NCBI GenBank assembly: GCA_013697785.1 | Contig: JACCWE010000041.1 | Coordinates: forward strand, 1-33,395 | Direction of reading: 5' to 3' | Source of the DNA: Gemmatimonadaceae bacterium | GTDB taxonomy: Bacteria > Gemmatimonadota > Gemmatimonadetes > Gemmatimonadales > Gemmatimonadaceae | Length of the DNA: 33,395 nucleotides | Shown here: positions 1 through 7,756 of the stretch, one piece after another | Layout of the letters: the number at the start of each line of letters is the position of its first letter | How positions within the stretch are numbered: position 1 is the stretch's first letter | Notes under the pieces: model-generated | The model's database searches: none | Seen by the model: only the letters and a program-made list of their open reading frames with translations | Told to the model about the DNA's origin: nothing | Position numbers and translations under genes: made by a program

Positions 1-204
1 CTGCGGCCGATCATGATGACGGCGCTGGTGGCGGCGTTCGGGCTCCTGCCCGCAGCGCTGTCGACCGGAGTGGGATCGGATTCGCAGCGGCCGTTCGCGA
101 TCGTGATAGTCGGCGGACTATTCTCGCGCCTGTTGATCTCGATCTTCCTGATGCCCGCGCTGTACGATGTCGTTGCGCGGGAAGGGGACAGGCTCGAGGT
201 ATAG
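1..204 (+). CDS. RND-family efflux transporter, C-terminal fragment
   Basis: The reading frame is open from the first base and ends at TAG 202-204, giving the last 67 residues of a larger protein. The segment LRPIMMTALVAAFGLLPAA, a G-rich turn and the stretch GGLFSRLLISIFLMPALY match the last two transmembrane helices of heavy-metal RND pumps (CzcA/CusA type), where 'RPI.MTA' and 'LPALY' are conserved. Such proteins are inner-membrane proton antiporters working with a periplasmic adaptor and an outer-membrane channel; neither is visible here. The family is clear, but the substrate cannot be told from this fragment. Confidence 0.85.
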   Translation: MRPIMMTALVAAFGLLPAALSTGVGSDSQRPFAIVIVGGLFSRLLISIFLMPALYDVVAREGDRLEV

Positions 205-217
205 CAGAGAAGCGCGA

Positions 218-394
218 CTAGCGGTCGCGCTTCTTCATCTCCTGGAAGATCTCCGTCGCATCGGCGGAGGCCTCGGGCCGATCGGCGCGTGTGGCGTCGA
301 GCGCGGGGTCGTACGTCGGGCGATTGGGCATCTTCTTCGCTGCGGCTTTCGCTGCGGTCTTCCTGAGCAACGCCTGCATCTCTTTCTCGTTCAT
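218..394 (-). CDS. 58-residue charged hypothetical protein
   Basis: A short reverse ORF of 58 codons, starting at ATG 392-394 and ending at TAG. A good ribosome-binding site (GGAG, 6-10 bases upstream) precedes it. The product starts MNEKEMQALLRKTAAKAAAK and is rich in Ala, Lys, Arg and Glu: a predicted basic helix followed by an acidic proline-containing part and a charged C-terminus. There is no signal peptide or membrane segment, so it should be cytoplasmic. It is divergent from the lipoprotein gene at 591 and convergent with the RND fragment, with 13 bases between stops. I do not recognise the family. The RBS and codon pattern make it a believable small gene. Confidence 0.55.
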   Translation of the reverse strand: MNEKEMQALLRKTAAKAAAKKMPNRPTYDPALDATRADRPEASADATEIFQEMKKRDR

Positions 395-590
395 CTGTGC
401 CTCCGAGCGGGAGCGGGTTCACGGTGGTGCGCGCCGGGCCTTACTGAAGTGTAAACGCGCCTGCCCCGCTTCGCGTCACCGGAGAACTGCGGCCCGCGGT
501 TGGGGGCCAAGCCGGGCGCTTGCGCGAATCTCCCGGTCGCGGCGGTGTAATCTTCTGAACAGTGGCCGGATCAACCAGGAGCCCGACTCG

Positions 591-1403
591 ATGACGAAAT
601 TCGCTGCCCGCGTGGCCGTGATTGGGGTCATTTTCGCCGCTTCGAGCTCGTGCGCGCACCAGACGCGCTCGTCGCCGGGCGATGTACCCGGCGACGCGAC
701 GCTCACGGGCACCGTCTCGTATCGCGAGCGGGTCGCGCTTCCGCCGGATGCGATCGCCGAGATCTCGCTGATCGACGCGACGATCCAGGACAAGGCGGCG
801 ATGGTCATTGCGAAGGCGACCGTGAAGTTCGAGGGAAAGCAGGTGCCACAGCCGTTCACGCTGCGCTACGATGCCGCGAGAATAGAGAAGAAGCATCTCT
901 ACACCGTGCGCGCTGTGATCAGGGGCAGCGACGAATTGCTCTGGACGACGGACATCGCGCGCGCCGTCATCACGCAGGGCAATCCGTCGGATGTGGCACT
1001 GATGCTCACGCGTGTCGATCCGGATGCGGGTCGCGGCGGCCGTGCCAGCGGCGACGCCTCGAACAGGGGCGAGCTCGCAGGATCGTCGTGGGTGCTCGAG
1101 GATCTGAACGGCGATCGCGCGATCGCCGACGCGCGCGTAACGCTCGACTTCGGCGCGCCGGGGAAGGTGACGGGCAACGGCTCGTGCAACCGCTACTTCG
1201 CGACCGTCGACATCTCCGGCGAAACGATCCGCTTCGGCGCAGTTGGCGCGACACGCATGGCGTGCGCGACCGCGGTCTCGCTGCAGGAGATCAGGTACTT
1301 CGAAGCGCTCGAAGCCGCGAACCGATTCGAGATCGAGGGGAATTCGCTCTCGATCTACGGCTCCGCGCGCCGGCCGCTTCGCTTCTCTCGCGCATCACCG
1401 TAG
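591..1403 (+). CDS. YbaY-META two-domain lipoprotein
   Basis: A 270-residue exported protein. ATG 591 is chosen because AGGAG lies 9 bases upstream and a hydrophobic signal segment follows at once; Cys21 after SSS is a plausible but weak lipobox. Residues about 35-145 match the YbaY/YscW lipoprotein domain (TLTGTVSYRERVALPPDA, later FTLRYD and the Tyr-Thr-Val-Arg-Ala strand). Residues about 160-265 match META/HslJ (SSWVLEDLNG, GNGSCNRY, and a second Cys in TRMACA that could pair with the first). META proteins of the HslJ type are linked to heat or novobiocin resistance; here the role is inferred to be envelope stress or proteostasis. A TGTAAT hexamer at 546-551 could be the -10 element. Confidence 0.82.
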   Translation: MTKFAARVAVIGVIFAASSSCAHQTRSSPGDVPGDATLTGTVSYRERVALPPDAIAEISLIDATIQDKAAMVIAKATVKFEGKQVPQPFTLRYDAARIEKKHLYTVRAVIRGSDELLWTTDIARAVITQGNPSDVALMLTRVDPDAGRGGRASGDASNRGELAGSSWVLEDLNGDRAIADARVTLDFGAPGKVTGNGSCNRYFATVDISGETIRFGAVGATRMACATAVSLQEIRYFEALEAANRFEIEGNSLSIYGSARRPLRFSRASP

Positions 1404-1427
1404 AGCTGCGCACGCGCGACTGGCATC

Positions 1428-2306
1428 ATGGGTGAGCATCGAGGGCGCATCCGCGTCGGCACCGCTGGCTGGGCGTATGCCGACTGGAACGGCGTGCTTT
1501 ATCCCAAGCCGATGACGCGCGGCGTCGACCGCCTCACGTACATGACCCGATACTTCGATGTCATCGAGGTCAACTCGACGTTCTACGCGCCGGCCGATGT
1601 GTCGAAGGTAGAGGGCTGGCTCGCGAAGACCGCGCACGCACCCGACTTCCGCTTCGCGATCAAGCTCTGGCAACGCTTCACGCACGAGCGCGACAGCGCG
1701 TGGACGCGCGCAGACGAGCACGACGTCCGGATGGCGCTCGAACCACTCCACGCCGCCGGCAAGCTCGGCGCCGTGCTCGTCCAATTCCCCTGGTCGTTCA
1801 AGCGCACCGAAGAGAACCGCAGCTGGCTAGGCGACATCGTCAGCGCGTTCGGCGAGTTTCCGCTCGTCGTGGAGATACGACACGAATCGTGGAATGTGCC
1901 GCACTTTTACGAATCGCTGGCCGAGCGCGGTGTCGGATTCGTGAACATCGACCAGCCGCTGTTCAAGAAGAGCATCAAGCCGAGTGCGGCAGTGACGTCG
2001 CCGGTGGGCTACGTGCGCGTGCACGGGCGCAACTACGCGGACTGGTTCCGCGAAGATGCCAACGTGCGCGAGCGCTACGACTACCTCTATTCGCCCAACG
2101 AGCTCGCGCCGTGGGCTGGTCGCATCGATCAGATCGCGATTCGCGCCGAGGATGTGTACGTGCTCACCAACAACCACAACCTCGGGAAGGCTGGGGTAAA
2201 CGCGCTGCAGCTCAAGTCGATGCTCGCGCACGAAAAGGTGGTGGCGCCGCCGACGCTTCTGGACGCGTATCCGGACGCGCTCGCGCCGTACGCTACGGCG
2301 GGGTAG
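1428..2306 (+). CDS. DUF72 family protein (YecE-like)
   Basis: A 292-residue cytoplasmic protein of the DUF72 TIM-barrel family. Diagnostic segments appear in order: RVGTAGWAYADW near the N-terminus, FDVIEVNSTFYA, FRFAIKLWQRFTH, LVQFPWSFK, VVEIRHESW, GYVRVHGRNY and the C-terminal VLTNNHNLGKAGVNALQL. The length fits the family. Its biochemical activity is not established; the barrel and conserved Glu/His residues suggest an enzyme. It sits 26 bases ahead of the Y-family polymerase gene, so the two are probably co-transcribed. DUF72 genes often neighbour DNA-repair genes, but I infer no functional link from that alone. Confidence 0.9.
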   Translation: MGEHRGRIRVGTAGWAYADWNGVLYPKPMTRGVDRLTYMTRYFDVIEVNSTFYAPADVSKVEGWLAKTAHAPDFRFAIKLWQRFTHERDSAWTRADEHDVRMALEPLHAAGKLGAVLVQFPWSFKRTEENRSWLGDIVSAFGEFPLVVEIRHESWNVPHFYESLAERGVGFVNIDQPLFKKSIKPSAAVTSPVGYVRVHGRNYADWFREDANVRERYDYLYSPNELAPWAGRIDQIAIRAEDVYVLTNNHNLGKAGVNALQLKSMLAHEKVVAPPTLLDAYPDALAPYATAG

Positions 2307-2332
2307 GCTCGGCGACAAGCTATCTTTCACTC

Positions 2333-3568
2333 GTGTCTGCAACCGCCCGCCGCATCCTCCTCGCCGACGCCGACGCGTTCTACGTCGCCATCGCGCGCCT
2401 CATCGATCCCGAGGGTGCGGGGAAGTCTCCGCTCCTGATCGTCGGAGGCTCGCGGGAGAGTCGCGGCGTCGTGTGCTCCGCTTCCTACGAGACGAGAAAG
2501 TTCGGCGTGCGCTCGGCCATGCCCACCGCACAGGCACTCAAACTCTGCCCGCAGGCGATGTGCGTTCCCGTGCCGCGCGGCGCGTGCTCGCGTAAGAGTG
2601 CCGAGATCCGTCGCGTGCTGCAGCGCTTCACGCCGGTCGTCGAGGGCGCGAGCATCGACGAGTGGTACCTCGACATGGGCGGCACGGAGCAGCTCTACGA
2701 GCACGAGCCGCTCGAGCGCACCGCGCACCGTATGCGCGATGCGGTGCGCGCCGAGACGCAGCTGTCGGTCTCGATCGGCGGCGGCACGAACAAGCTCGTC
2801 GCGAAGATGGCGGTGGAAGTCGCGAAGCCGAAGCCCGACAACAACGCGACTGGAGTACACATCGTTGCGCCCGGCGATGAAGCGACCTTTCTCAAACGTT
2901 TTCTGCTCGCCGAAATTCCGATGGTCGGGCCAAAGTTCGTCGTGCGACTCGAGCGTGCAGGGCTGCGCACGGTGAACGACGTGCTCGAGCACCAGTTGCC
3001 GGAGCTCATCCGCTGGTTCGGCGATCGGGAAGGACAGTGGCTCTACGACCGCGTTCGCGGCATCGACAGTGGAGTGGTCGAGGGACACGGCGAGCAGAAA
3101 AGCATGAGTCGCGAGGAGACATTCTCCACCGACGTCGCCGATGATACGACTCTCGAGCGCGAGCTGTTCGCGCTCGTGGCGCGTGTCGCATCGGATCTGC
3201 GTACCGAGCTGCTCTCCGCTCGCACGATACGCGTGAAGATCAAGGATGCGGACTTCAAGATTCGGCAGGCGGGACGCACGCTTACCGAGGCCGTCGTTTC
3301 GGATCGCGTGATCTATGGTGTGGCGCGCGAGCTGCTGCACGAGCTGCGCAAGCGCCGCCGCACCCCCGCGCGACTCATCGGTGTGGCCCTCTCGGGGCTC
3401 GCGACGAACCCCGAGCCGCCGCAGCTCGCGCTCTTCGCCGATGCGACCGCATCGCTCGAGACGGAGCGCGACCGCGCCGTCGCGCGCACGGTAGACAGCG
3501 TGCGTCGAAAGTTCGGCCAGGATGCCATAGGCGCCGCTCAGCTGAGCAAGCACGAAGACGAGCAGTAG
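2333..3568 (+). CDS. dinB: Y-family translesion DNA polymerase (Pol IV type)
   Basis: A 411-residue error-prone polymerase that copies past DNA lesions. Translation is read from GTG 2333. The catalytic centre is intact: Asp12 in LLADADAFY, and Asp109-Glu110 in SIDEWYLD. Tyr17 takes the steric-gate position usually held by Phe. SIGGGTNKLVAKMA is the finger motif, followed by the helix-hairpin-helix thumb region and a little-finger domain ending near residue 365. A segment with QLALF (about residue 365-372) resembles the beta-clamp-binding peptide of this family. I saw no LexA box upstream, so SOS control is not supported by the sequence. It lies 4 bases before the patatin gene and is probably co-transcribed with it. 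Confidence 0.92.
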   Translation: MSATARRILLADADAFYVAIARLIDPEGAGKSPLLIVGGSRESRGVVCSASYETRKFGVRSAMPTAQALKLCPQAMCVPVPRGACSRKSAEIRRVLQRFTPVVEGASIDEWYLDMGGTEQLYEHEPLERTAHRMRDAVRAETQLSVSIGGGTNKLVAKMAVEVAKPKPDNNATGVHIVAPGDEATFLKRFLLAEIPMVGPKFVVRLERAGLRTVNDVLEHQLPELIRWFGDREGQWLYDRVRGIDSGVVEGHGEQKSMSREETFSTDVADDTTLERELFALVARVASDLRTELLSARTIRVKIKDADFKIRQAGRTLTEAVVSDRVIYGVARELLHELRKRRRTPARLIGVALSGLATNPEPPQLALFADATASLETERDRAVARTVDSVRRKFGQDAIGAAQLSKHEDEQ

Positions 3569-3572
3569 TACG

Positions 3573-5639
3573 GTGCGGGCACCGAGTCGGAGCGGCGTGG
3601 CTCTCGCCATCGCGGCCGCGCTCTGCGCCCTTCTCGGCTCCGCGCGCGCGTCGGCGCAGAGCTGCACGCAGCAGGGAACCGCGCTCGTCCTCTCCGGCGG
3701 CGGCGCCAAGGGAATCGTCCACATCGGCGTCATCGAGGTGATGGACTCGCTCGGCATCCGCCCCGATCTCATCGTCGGTACGAGCATGGGCGCCATCGTC
3801 GGCGCGCTCTACGCGAGCGGATATAGCGGCAGGCAGATCGACTCGCTGGCGCGATCGCTGCCGCTCGCCGACATCTTCCGCTCCTTTCAGCCGAGCGCGC
3901 CGCGCTCGCTCGACTTCCTGCAGCCGCTCCTCTACTGGGAGCAGGGTGAGCGCGGCTTCAATCTCCAGCGCTCGGCGGCGAGCACGGCCGAGGCGAATGC
4001 GATCACGAATAATCTCGCGCTGCGAGGAAATCTCCTCGCGCGCGGCAACTTCGACTCGCTCCCCATCCCCTTCCGCGCCATCGCGACGAATCTCGCCGAT
4101 CGCAGCCTCGTCGTCATCGGGACGGGCGATCTCGCGCGCGCGCTGCGCGCGAGCTATTCGATACCGCTGATCTTCCCGCCTGAGAAGATCAACGGCCAAA
4201 CGCTCGGCGACGGCGGTCTCGTCGCCAACGTCCCGGTTGGCGTTGCACGCCGTCTTGGCGCAAAGCGCGTGATCGTCTCGGATGCAACCTCCGGCGTTGC
4301 GGACTCGGTCGGGCTCGACGCGCCGCTCACGCTCGTCTCGCACCTCGTCGCCTTCCTCTTCCATCAACCCGCAGATTCGCTCGGCAAGAGCGACGCGCTC
4401 GTGCGCGGCGATCTCACCGGCTACGCCGACTTCGAGATATCCGACAACGGCGTCGAGCGCCTCATCGAGGTCGGACGCGCCGCGGCGCGCAGGGCGCTCG
4501 TCTCGAGCGGCTGTGTCGCGGCGCCGATGGTGACGCGCGCGCTGCCGCGGCATCTCGATGGCTTCCACCTGCAGGGGCGCAGCGACGGTGCGCTCTCCGA
4601 GCTGCGCAGTCTCCTCGGTTTGGCGCATACGGACACCATACGCATCAACGAGCTCGCCGAGCGTCTGCGCCGACTGGCGAGCTCCGAGCGATTCGCCGCG
4701 GTGTGGCTAAATCCAAACGGCGCCGATGACTCCGTGTCCTTCGACCTCACCGTGCAGCGGCAGCCGTCGCGCACTGGCGGGCTCGGCCTCGCGTACGATC
4801 GGGAGCTCGGCGGACGCGCCTGGCTCGGTTACAGCGATCATCGGCTGCTCGGGATGCCGGTGGAGGGAAGTGCCGTGGTGCGCGTCGGCACCTTCCGCGA
4901 TGAGCTCAAGCTCCTGCTGCGCGGCAACCAGCTGCTCGATCGACGGCTGTTCAACCCGCTGCTCTCCGTCGATCTCGCGCACGAGGACCTCCGTCGCTTC
5001 GATTTCGATGGCAAAACGCTCGCATCGATGTCGACGCGCGAGCTCGGCGTGCTCGCGGGGTACGAGCACGAGTATCACAATCGATGGTGGTACCAGGCCG
5101 GTGGCATTGGCGCCGCATGGCACGATTCGACCCGCTCGAGCGGGAGCGCGATCGGTCTCTCCGTCGGAACGTATCAGGTGGACCGCCAGGGAACTCGGCT
5201 GGTCGACCTCAACGCCGAGTGGACATCGGTGTTCCGCAGGATCACGGCTGATGCGAGGTGGCCGCTCGCGCTCGGCGACATGCGCATCACACCGCGTGTG
5301 CGCTATGGCTGGGGCGATCGGCTTCCCTCGCAGCTCTCCTACACACTGGGCGGCGACGAGGGTTTCCCCGGGCTGCACATCGGCGAGAGGCGCGGCAATC
5401 GCGAGGCGTACGCGTCGACGCTGCTCACGTATCGGGTGCTCGGCCCTCTGCTCGCGCGTCTGGAGCTAGCCGCAGGTGCGACGGCTATGGGCGGTGACAT
5501 CGCGCCGAGCGACGGCTGGCTCGCAGGCGCGCGCGCGGGACTCGGGCTCGACACGCCGGTGGGACCGATCCGCCTGGAGTACGGCTACAACAGCGCGCAC
5601 CGAGGAGCGGTGTTCATCCGCGTGGGCCACTGGTTCTAG
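3573..5639 (+). CDS. Patatin-like phospholipase with outer-membrane barrel (type Vd, PlpD-like)
   Basis: A 688-residue protein starting at GTG 3573. Residues 1-29 form a signal peptide (cleavage near ASA-QS). Residues about 35-310 are a patatin lipase: oxyanion-hole GGGAKG at 42-47, nucleophile Ser71 in GTSMG, and catalytic Asp213 in DGG. About 315-400 looks like one POTRA-type domain, and the remaining ~290 residues are a BamA/surface-antigen-type beta-barrel ending in Phe, the usual C-terminal outer-membrane sorting residue. This order is that of type Vd autotransporters such as PlpD of Pseudomonas aeruginosa, which expose or release an A1-type phospholipase. All catalytic residues are present, so activity is expected. 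Its stop codon overlaps that of the convergent gene. Confidence 0.9.
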   Translation: MRAPSRSGVALAIAAALCALLGSARASAQSCTQQGTALVLSGGGAKGIVHIGVIEVMDSLGIRPDLIVGTSMGAIVGALYASGYSGRQIDSLARSLPLADIFRSFQPSAPRSLDFLQPLLYWEQGERGFNLQRSAASTAEANAITNNLALRGNLLARGNFDSLPIPFRAIATNLADRSLVVIGTGDLARALRASYSIPLIFPPEKINGQTLGDGGLVANVPVGVARRLGAKRVIVSDATSGVADSVGLDAPLTLVSHLVAFLFHQPADSLGKSDALVRGDLTGYADFEISDNGVERLIEVGRAAARRALVSSGCVAAPMVTRALPRHLDGFHLQGRSDGALSELRSLLGLAHTDTIRINELAERLRRLASSERFAAVWLNPNGADDSVSFDLTVQRQPSRTGGLGLAYDRELGGRAWLGYSDHRLLGMPVEGSAVVRVGTFRDELKLLLRGNQLLDRRLFNPLLSVDLAHEDLRRFDFDGKTLASMSTRELGVLAGYEHEYHNRWWYQAGGIGAAWHDSTRSSGSAIGLSVGTYQVDRQGTRLVDLNAEWTSVFRRITADARWPLALGDMRITPRVRYGWGDRLPSQLSYTLGGDEGFPGLHIGERRGNREAYASTLLTYRVLGPLLARLELAAGATAMGGDIAPSDGWLAGARAGLGLDTPVGPIRLEYGYNSAHRGAVFIRVGHWF

Positions 5640-6565
5640 CGTATTGCGGAGCGGGCATTGAGCCGCTCCGCCCGTAGCTCGATGACCGTCGAACTATTTT
5701 CGTGGCGCATCGACCCGTTCTGCAGCGCGATCGTGCGCTCGGCGATCAGCCCCTCGATCGAGAATTCCCGCGCGCGTGAGCCGTGCGCGATAGTCACGGT
5801 CACTCGCGACTCATCCTCGGACTCGCGCACCGTCACGACGACGCGCTCACCCTCCGCCGTCTGATCGATGGCCAGACCGAGCGCACTCGTGATCGCCTCC
5901 TGAACGTGCGAGAGGTCGACGAGCACCCGCGGCATAGTCGTCGGAACGCTCCACTCGTGACCGACGTTGCGCTTGTCCGCGCGCGCTGCCGCAATCGCGA
6001 GTGGTGCGCGCAGGAGCTCGGCGACTCCCACTGGCTGGATGACGAAGGGCACCGCGCCGCGCTCGAGATCGAGAAGGCGCTGAAGGCGGCGAATCTCGAT
6101 GTCCGCGGCCTCGACGGCGCCTTGGGCGGCGCCGATCAGCTCTTCCTGATTGTCGTTGAGTTCACCGAACGGACTGTCGAGCAGGATGTGGAGTGGCAGC
6201 TGCGATTCCTGGAGCTTCGCCGGAACCACGCGCAGCACTTCATCGAGCAGCCGTACGTATGTCGCAGTGCGCTCTTCGGCCAGCGCCCGCGCGTCGCGGA
6301 CGCCGAGCTCGATGTCATCCAGCTCGTCGGCGTGGGCGGAGCGGTTCTGACGTGCCTCACTCGCGAGCAGCTCGATGCGCTGCGCCACGTACCGGGTGTT
6401 GCGCCACGCGACCACGAGCGAGCCGACGGCGGCAACGATCGCCACTATGACCAGCGCCTCGGGTGCAGAGTGCGCATACTGCCCGAACCACGCGAGCGCA
6501 GCGACGGTGAAGACACCGAGCACCGCGGGAATGACGGCGAGAAAGAGGCGTTGACTGACTTTCAT
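5636..6565 (-). CDS. Membrane protein with degenerate histidine-kinase core
   Basis: A 309-residue inner-membrane protein starting at ATG 6563-6565, directly abutting the stop of the KdpD N-terminal gene, so translation is surely coupled. Two transmembrane helices (about residues 8-28 and 35-54) are followed by a charged coiled-coil linker. Then comes a HisKA-like helical hairpin (NQEELIGAAQGAVEAAD and RRLQRLLDLERG) and a weak HATPase-like fold (DLSHVQEAITSALGLAID). The phospho-acceptor His motif (SHELRTP-like), the N-box Asn residues and the G-boxes are all absent, so kinase activity is unlikely. By position I infer a regulatory partner of the split KdpD. Similarity to kinases is a pattern judgement, not a search result. 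Confidence 0.7.
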   Translation of the reverse strand: MKVSQRLFLAVIPAVLGVFTVAALAWFGQYAHSAPEALVIVAIVAAVGSLVVAWRNTRYVAQRIELLASEARQNRSAHADELDDIELGVRDARALAEERTATYVRLLDEVLRVVPAKLQESQLPLHILLDSPFGELNDNQEELIGAAQGAVEAADIEIRRLQRLLDLERGAVPFVIQPVGVAELLRAPLAIAAARADKRNVGHEWSVPTTMPRVLVDLSHVQEAITSALGLAIDQTAEGERVVVTVRESEDESRVTVTIAHGSRAREFSIEGLIAERTIALQNGSMRHENSSTVIELRAERLNARSAIR

Positions 6566-7747
6566 CTATTTGCCCTCGCGCGTATCGCCGAACGCGACGA
6601 CGAGCACATCGAGTCCCAGGTCGTTGCGCAGAAGTGCATCGACGACGGAGCCGCGCAACATCCGGTACCACCAGGGGCGCGTGCTCTGACCCACGATGAG
6701 CAGCGACACGCCGTGTTCGCGCGCGAAGTTGCAGATCGCCGGGGCGACGTTGGCATTTTCGATCTTCACGACATCCGCACCCATGGACTGTGCGAGCTGA
6801 ATGTTGTCGACGAGGCGGCGCTGGATCGTGGCATCGATGCGGTCGGCGCGCTCGTCGGGCGTTTGCACGTATACGCAGTACCAGTCCGTGTTGAGCCGGC
6901 CGGCGATGCGGCTCGCCTTCCGAAGGAGCTTCGCGGTTTGTGGAGGATCGCTCGCCATAGCGACGACGATACGATCCGCCGTGCGCGACGGTGCGGCGAC
7001 ACCGGACGCCCTGCGGACGATATCCTCGCGCGTACGATCGACGGAGCTCGCGACCTCGCGCAGCGCGAGCTCGCGCAGCGTGGTGAGATTCTCCTCGGTA
7101 AAGAAGTTCGCGAGCGCTGCGGGAATCTTGTCGCGTCCGTAGATCTTCCCGTCGATGAGTCGCTGGCGCAGGTCCTCCGCCGCGAGATCGATATTCACGA
7201 CGCGATCCGCTCGTGCGACGACCCAATCGGGCACCGTCTCGCGTACGGTGACGCCGAGCGTCTTCGCGACCACGTCGTTGAGTGACTCGAGGTGCTGGAC
7301 GTTGACCGCGGTGACGACGTCGATGCCCGCATCGAGGAGCTCGAGCACGTCCTCCCAGCGCTTGTGATGCTTCGAGCCGGGAACGTTGGTGTGAGCGAGC
7401 TCGTCGACCAGCGCAATTCCGGGATGCCGCGCGATGATCGCGTCGACGTCCATGTCCTCGAGAAGCACGCCGCGGTACGCCACCACCCGGCGCGGCACGA
7501 TATCGAGCCCGCTCACCAGCGCCGCCGTCTCGGCGCGCCCATGCGTCTCGACGAAGCCGATCACCACATCCATCTTCCGATCCACGAGCGCGTGCGCTTC
7601 CGCCAGCATCCTGTACGTCTTCCCAACCCCCGCGGCAGAGCCGATGTACACGCTGAGTCGCCCGCGCGCGCGCTGGCGCGGGAGCTGAAGAGAATCCGCT
7701 CCCGCGCCGATGCCCGGCGTGTTGTTTGAGAAGGCGGGCTCGGTCAG
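6566..7747 (-). CDS. kdpD: KdpD N-terminal sensor half (KdpD domain + Usp)
   Basis: The cytoplasmic input half of the potassium sensor KdpD, without membrane or kinase domains. Walker A GSAAGVGKT and the family signature LVDELAHTNVPGSKH mark the KdpD domain (about residues 28-240). A Usp-like domain follows (DRIVVAMASD to LDVLVVAFGD). The first ordinary start, GTG 7649-7651, would remove the conserved RGRL strand just before Walker A. I therefore prefer CTG 7745-7747, preceded by AGGAGG at 5-base spacing overlapping the porin stop; this gives 393 residues. No in-frame ATG, GTG or TTG lies between 7652 and the porin stop. Short KdpD proteins of this form are known in Anabaena and Deinococcus. 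Its kinase half is encoded at 13627-15198. Confidence 0.9.
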   Translation of the reverse strand: MTEPAFSNNTPGIGAGADSLQLPRQRARGRLSVYIGSAAGVGKTYRMLAEAHALVDRKMDVVIGFVETHGRAETAALVSGLDIVPRRVVAYRGVLLEDMDVDAIIARHPGIALVDELAHTNVPGSKHHKRWEDVLELLDAGIDVVTAVNVQHLESLNDVVAKTLGVTVRETVPDWVVARADRVVNIDLAAEDLRQRLIDGKIYGRDKIPAALANFFTEENLTTLRELALREVASSVDRTREDIVRRASGVAAPSRTADRIVVAMASDPPQTAKLLRKASRIAGRLNTDWYCVYVQTPDERADRIDATIQRRLVDNIQLAQSMGADVVKIENANVAPAICNFAREHGVSLLIVGQSTRPWWYRMLRGSVVDALLRNDLGLDVLVVAFGDTREGK

Positions 7748-7756
7748 CTCGTCCTC

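Noticed and set aside
2306-2340. LexA/SOS box upstream of the Y-family polymerase
   Set aside because: No CTGT-N8-ACAG or GAAC-N4-GTTC type palindrome in the short upstream gap.
6566-7000. Cyclic di-AMP binding motif in the KdpD Usp domain
   Set aside because: The SxS...FTAxY-type signature known from Firmicutes KdpD is not present in DRIVVAMASD...DWYCVYV.
5783-7285. 500-codon forward open frame opposite the KdpD input and pseudo-kinase genes
   Set aside because: Charged, repetitive composition typical of antisense frames; the reverse strand shows Walker motifs and family signatures.
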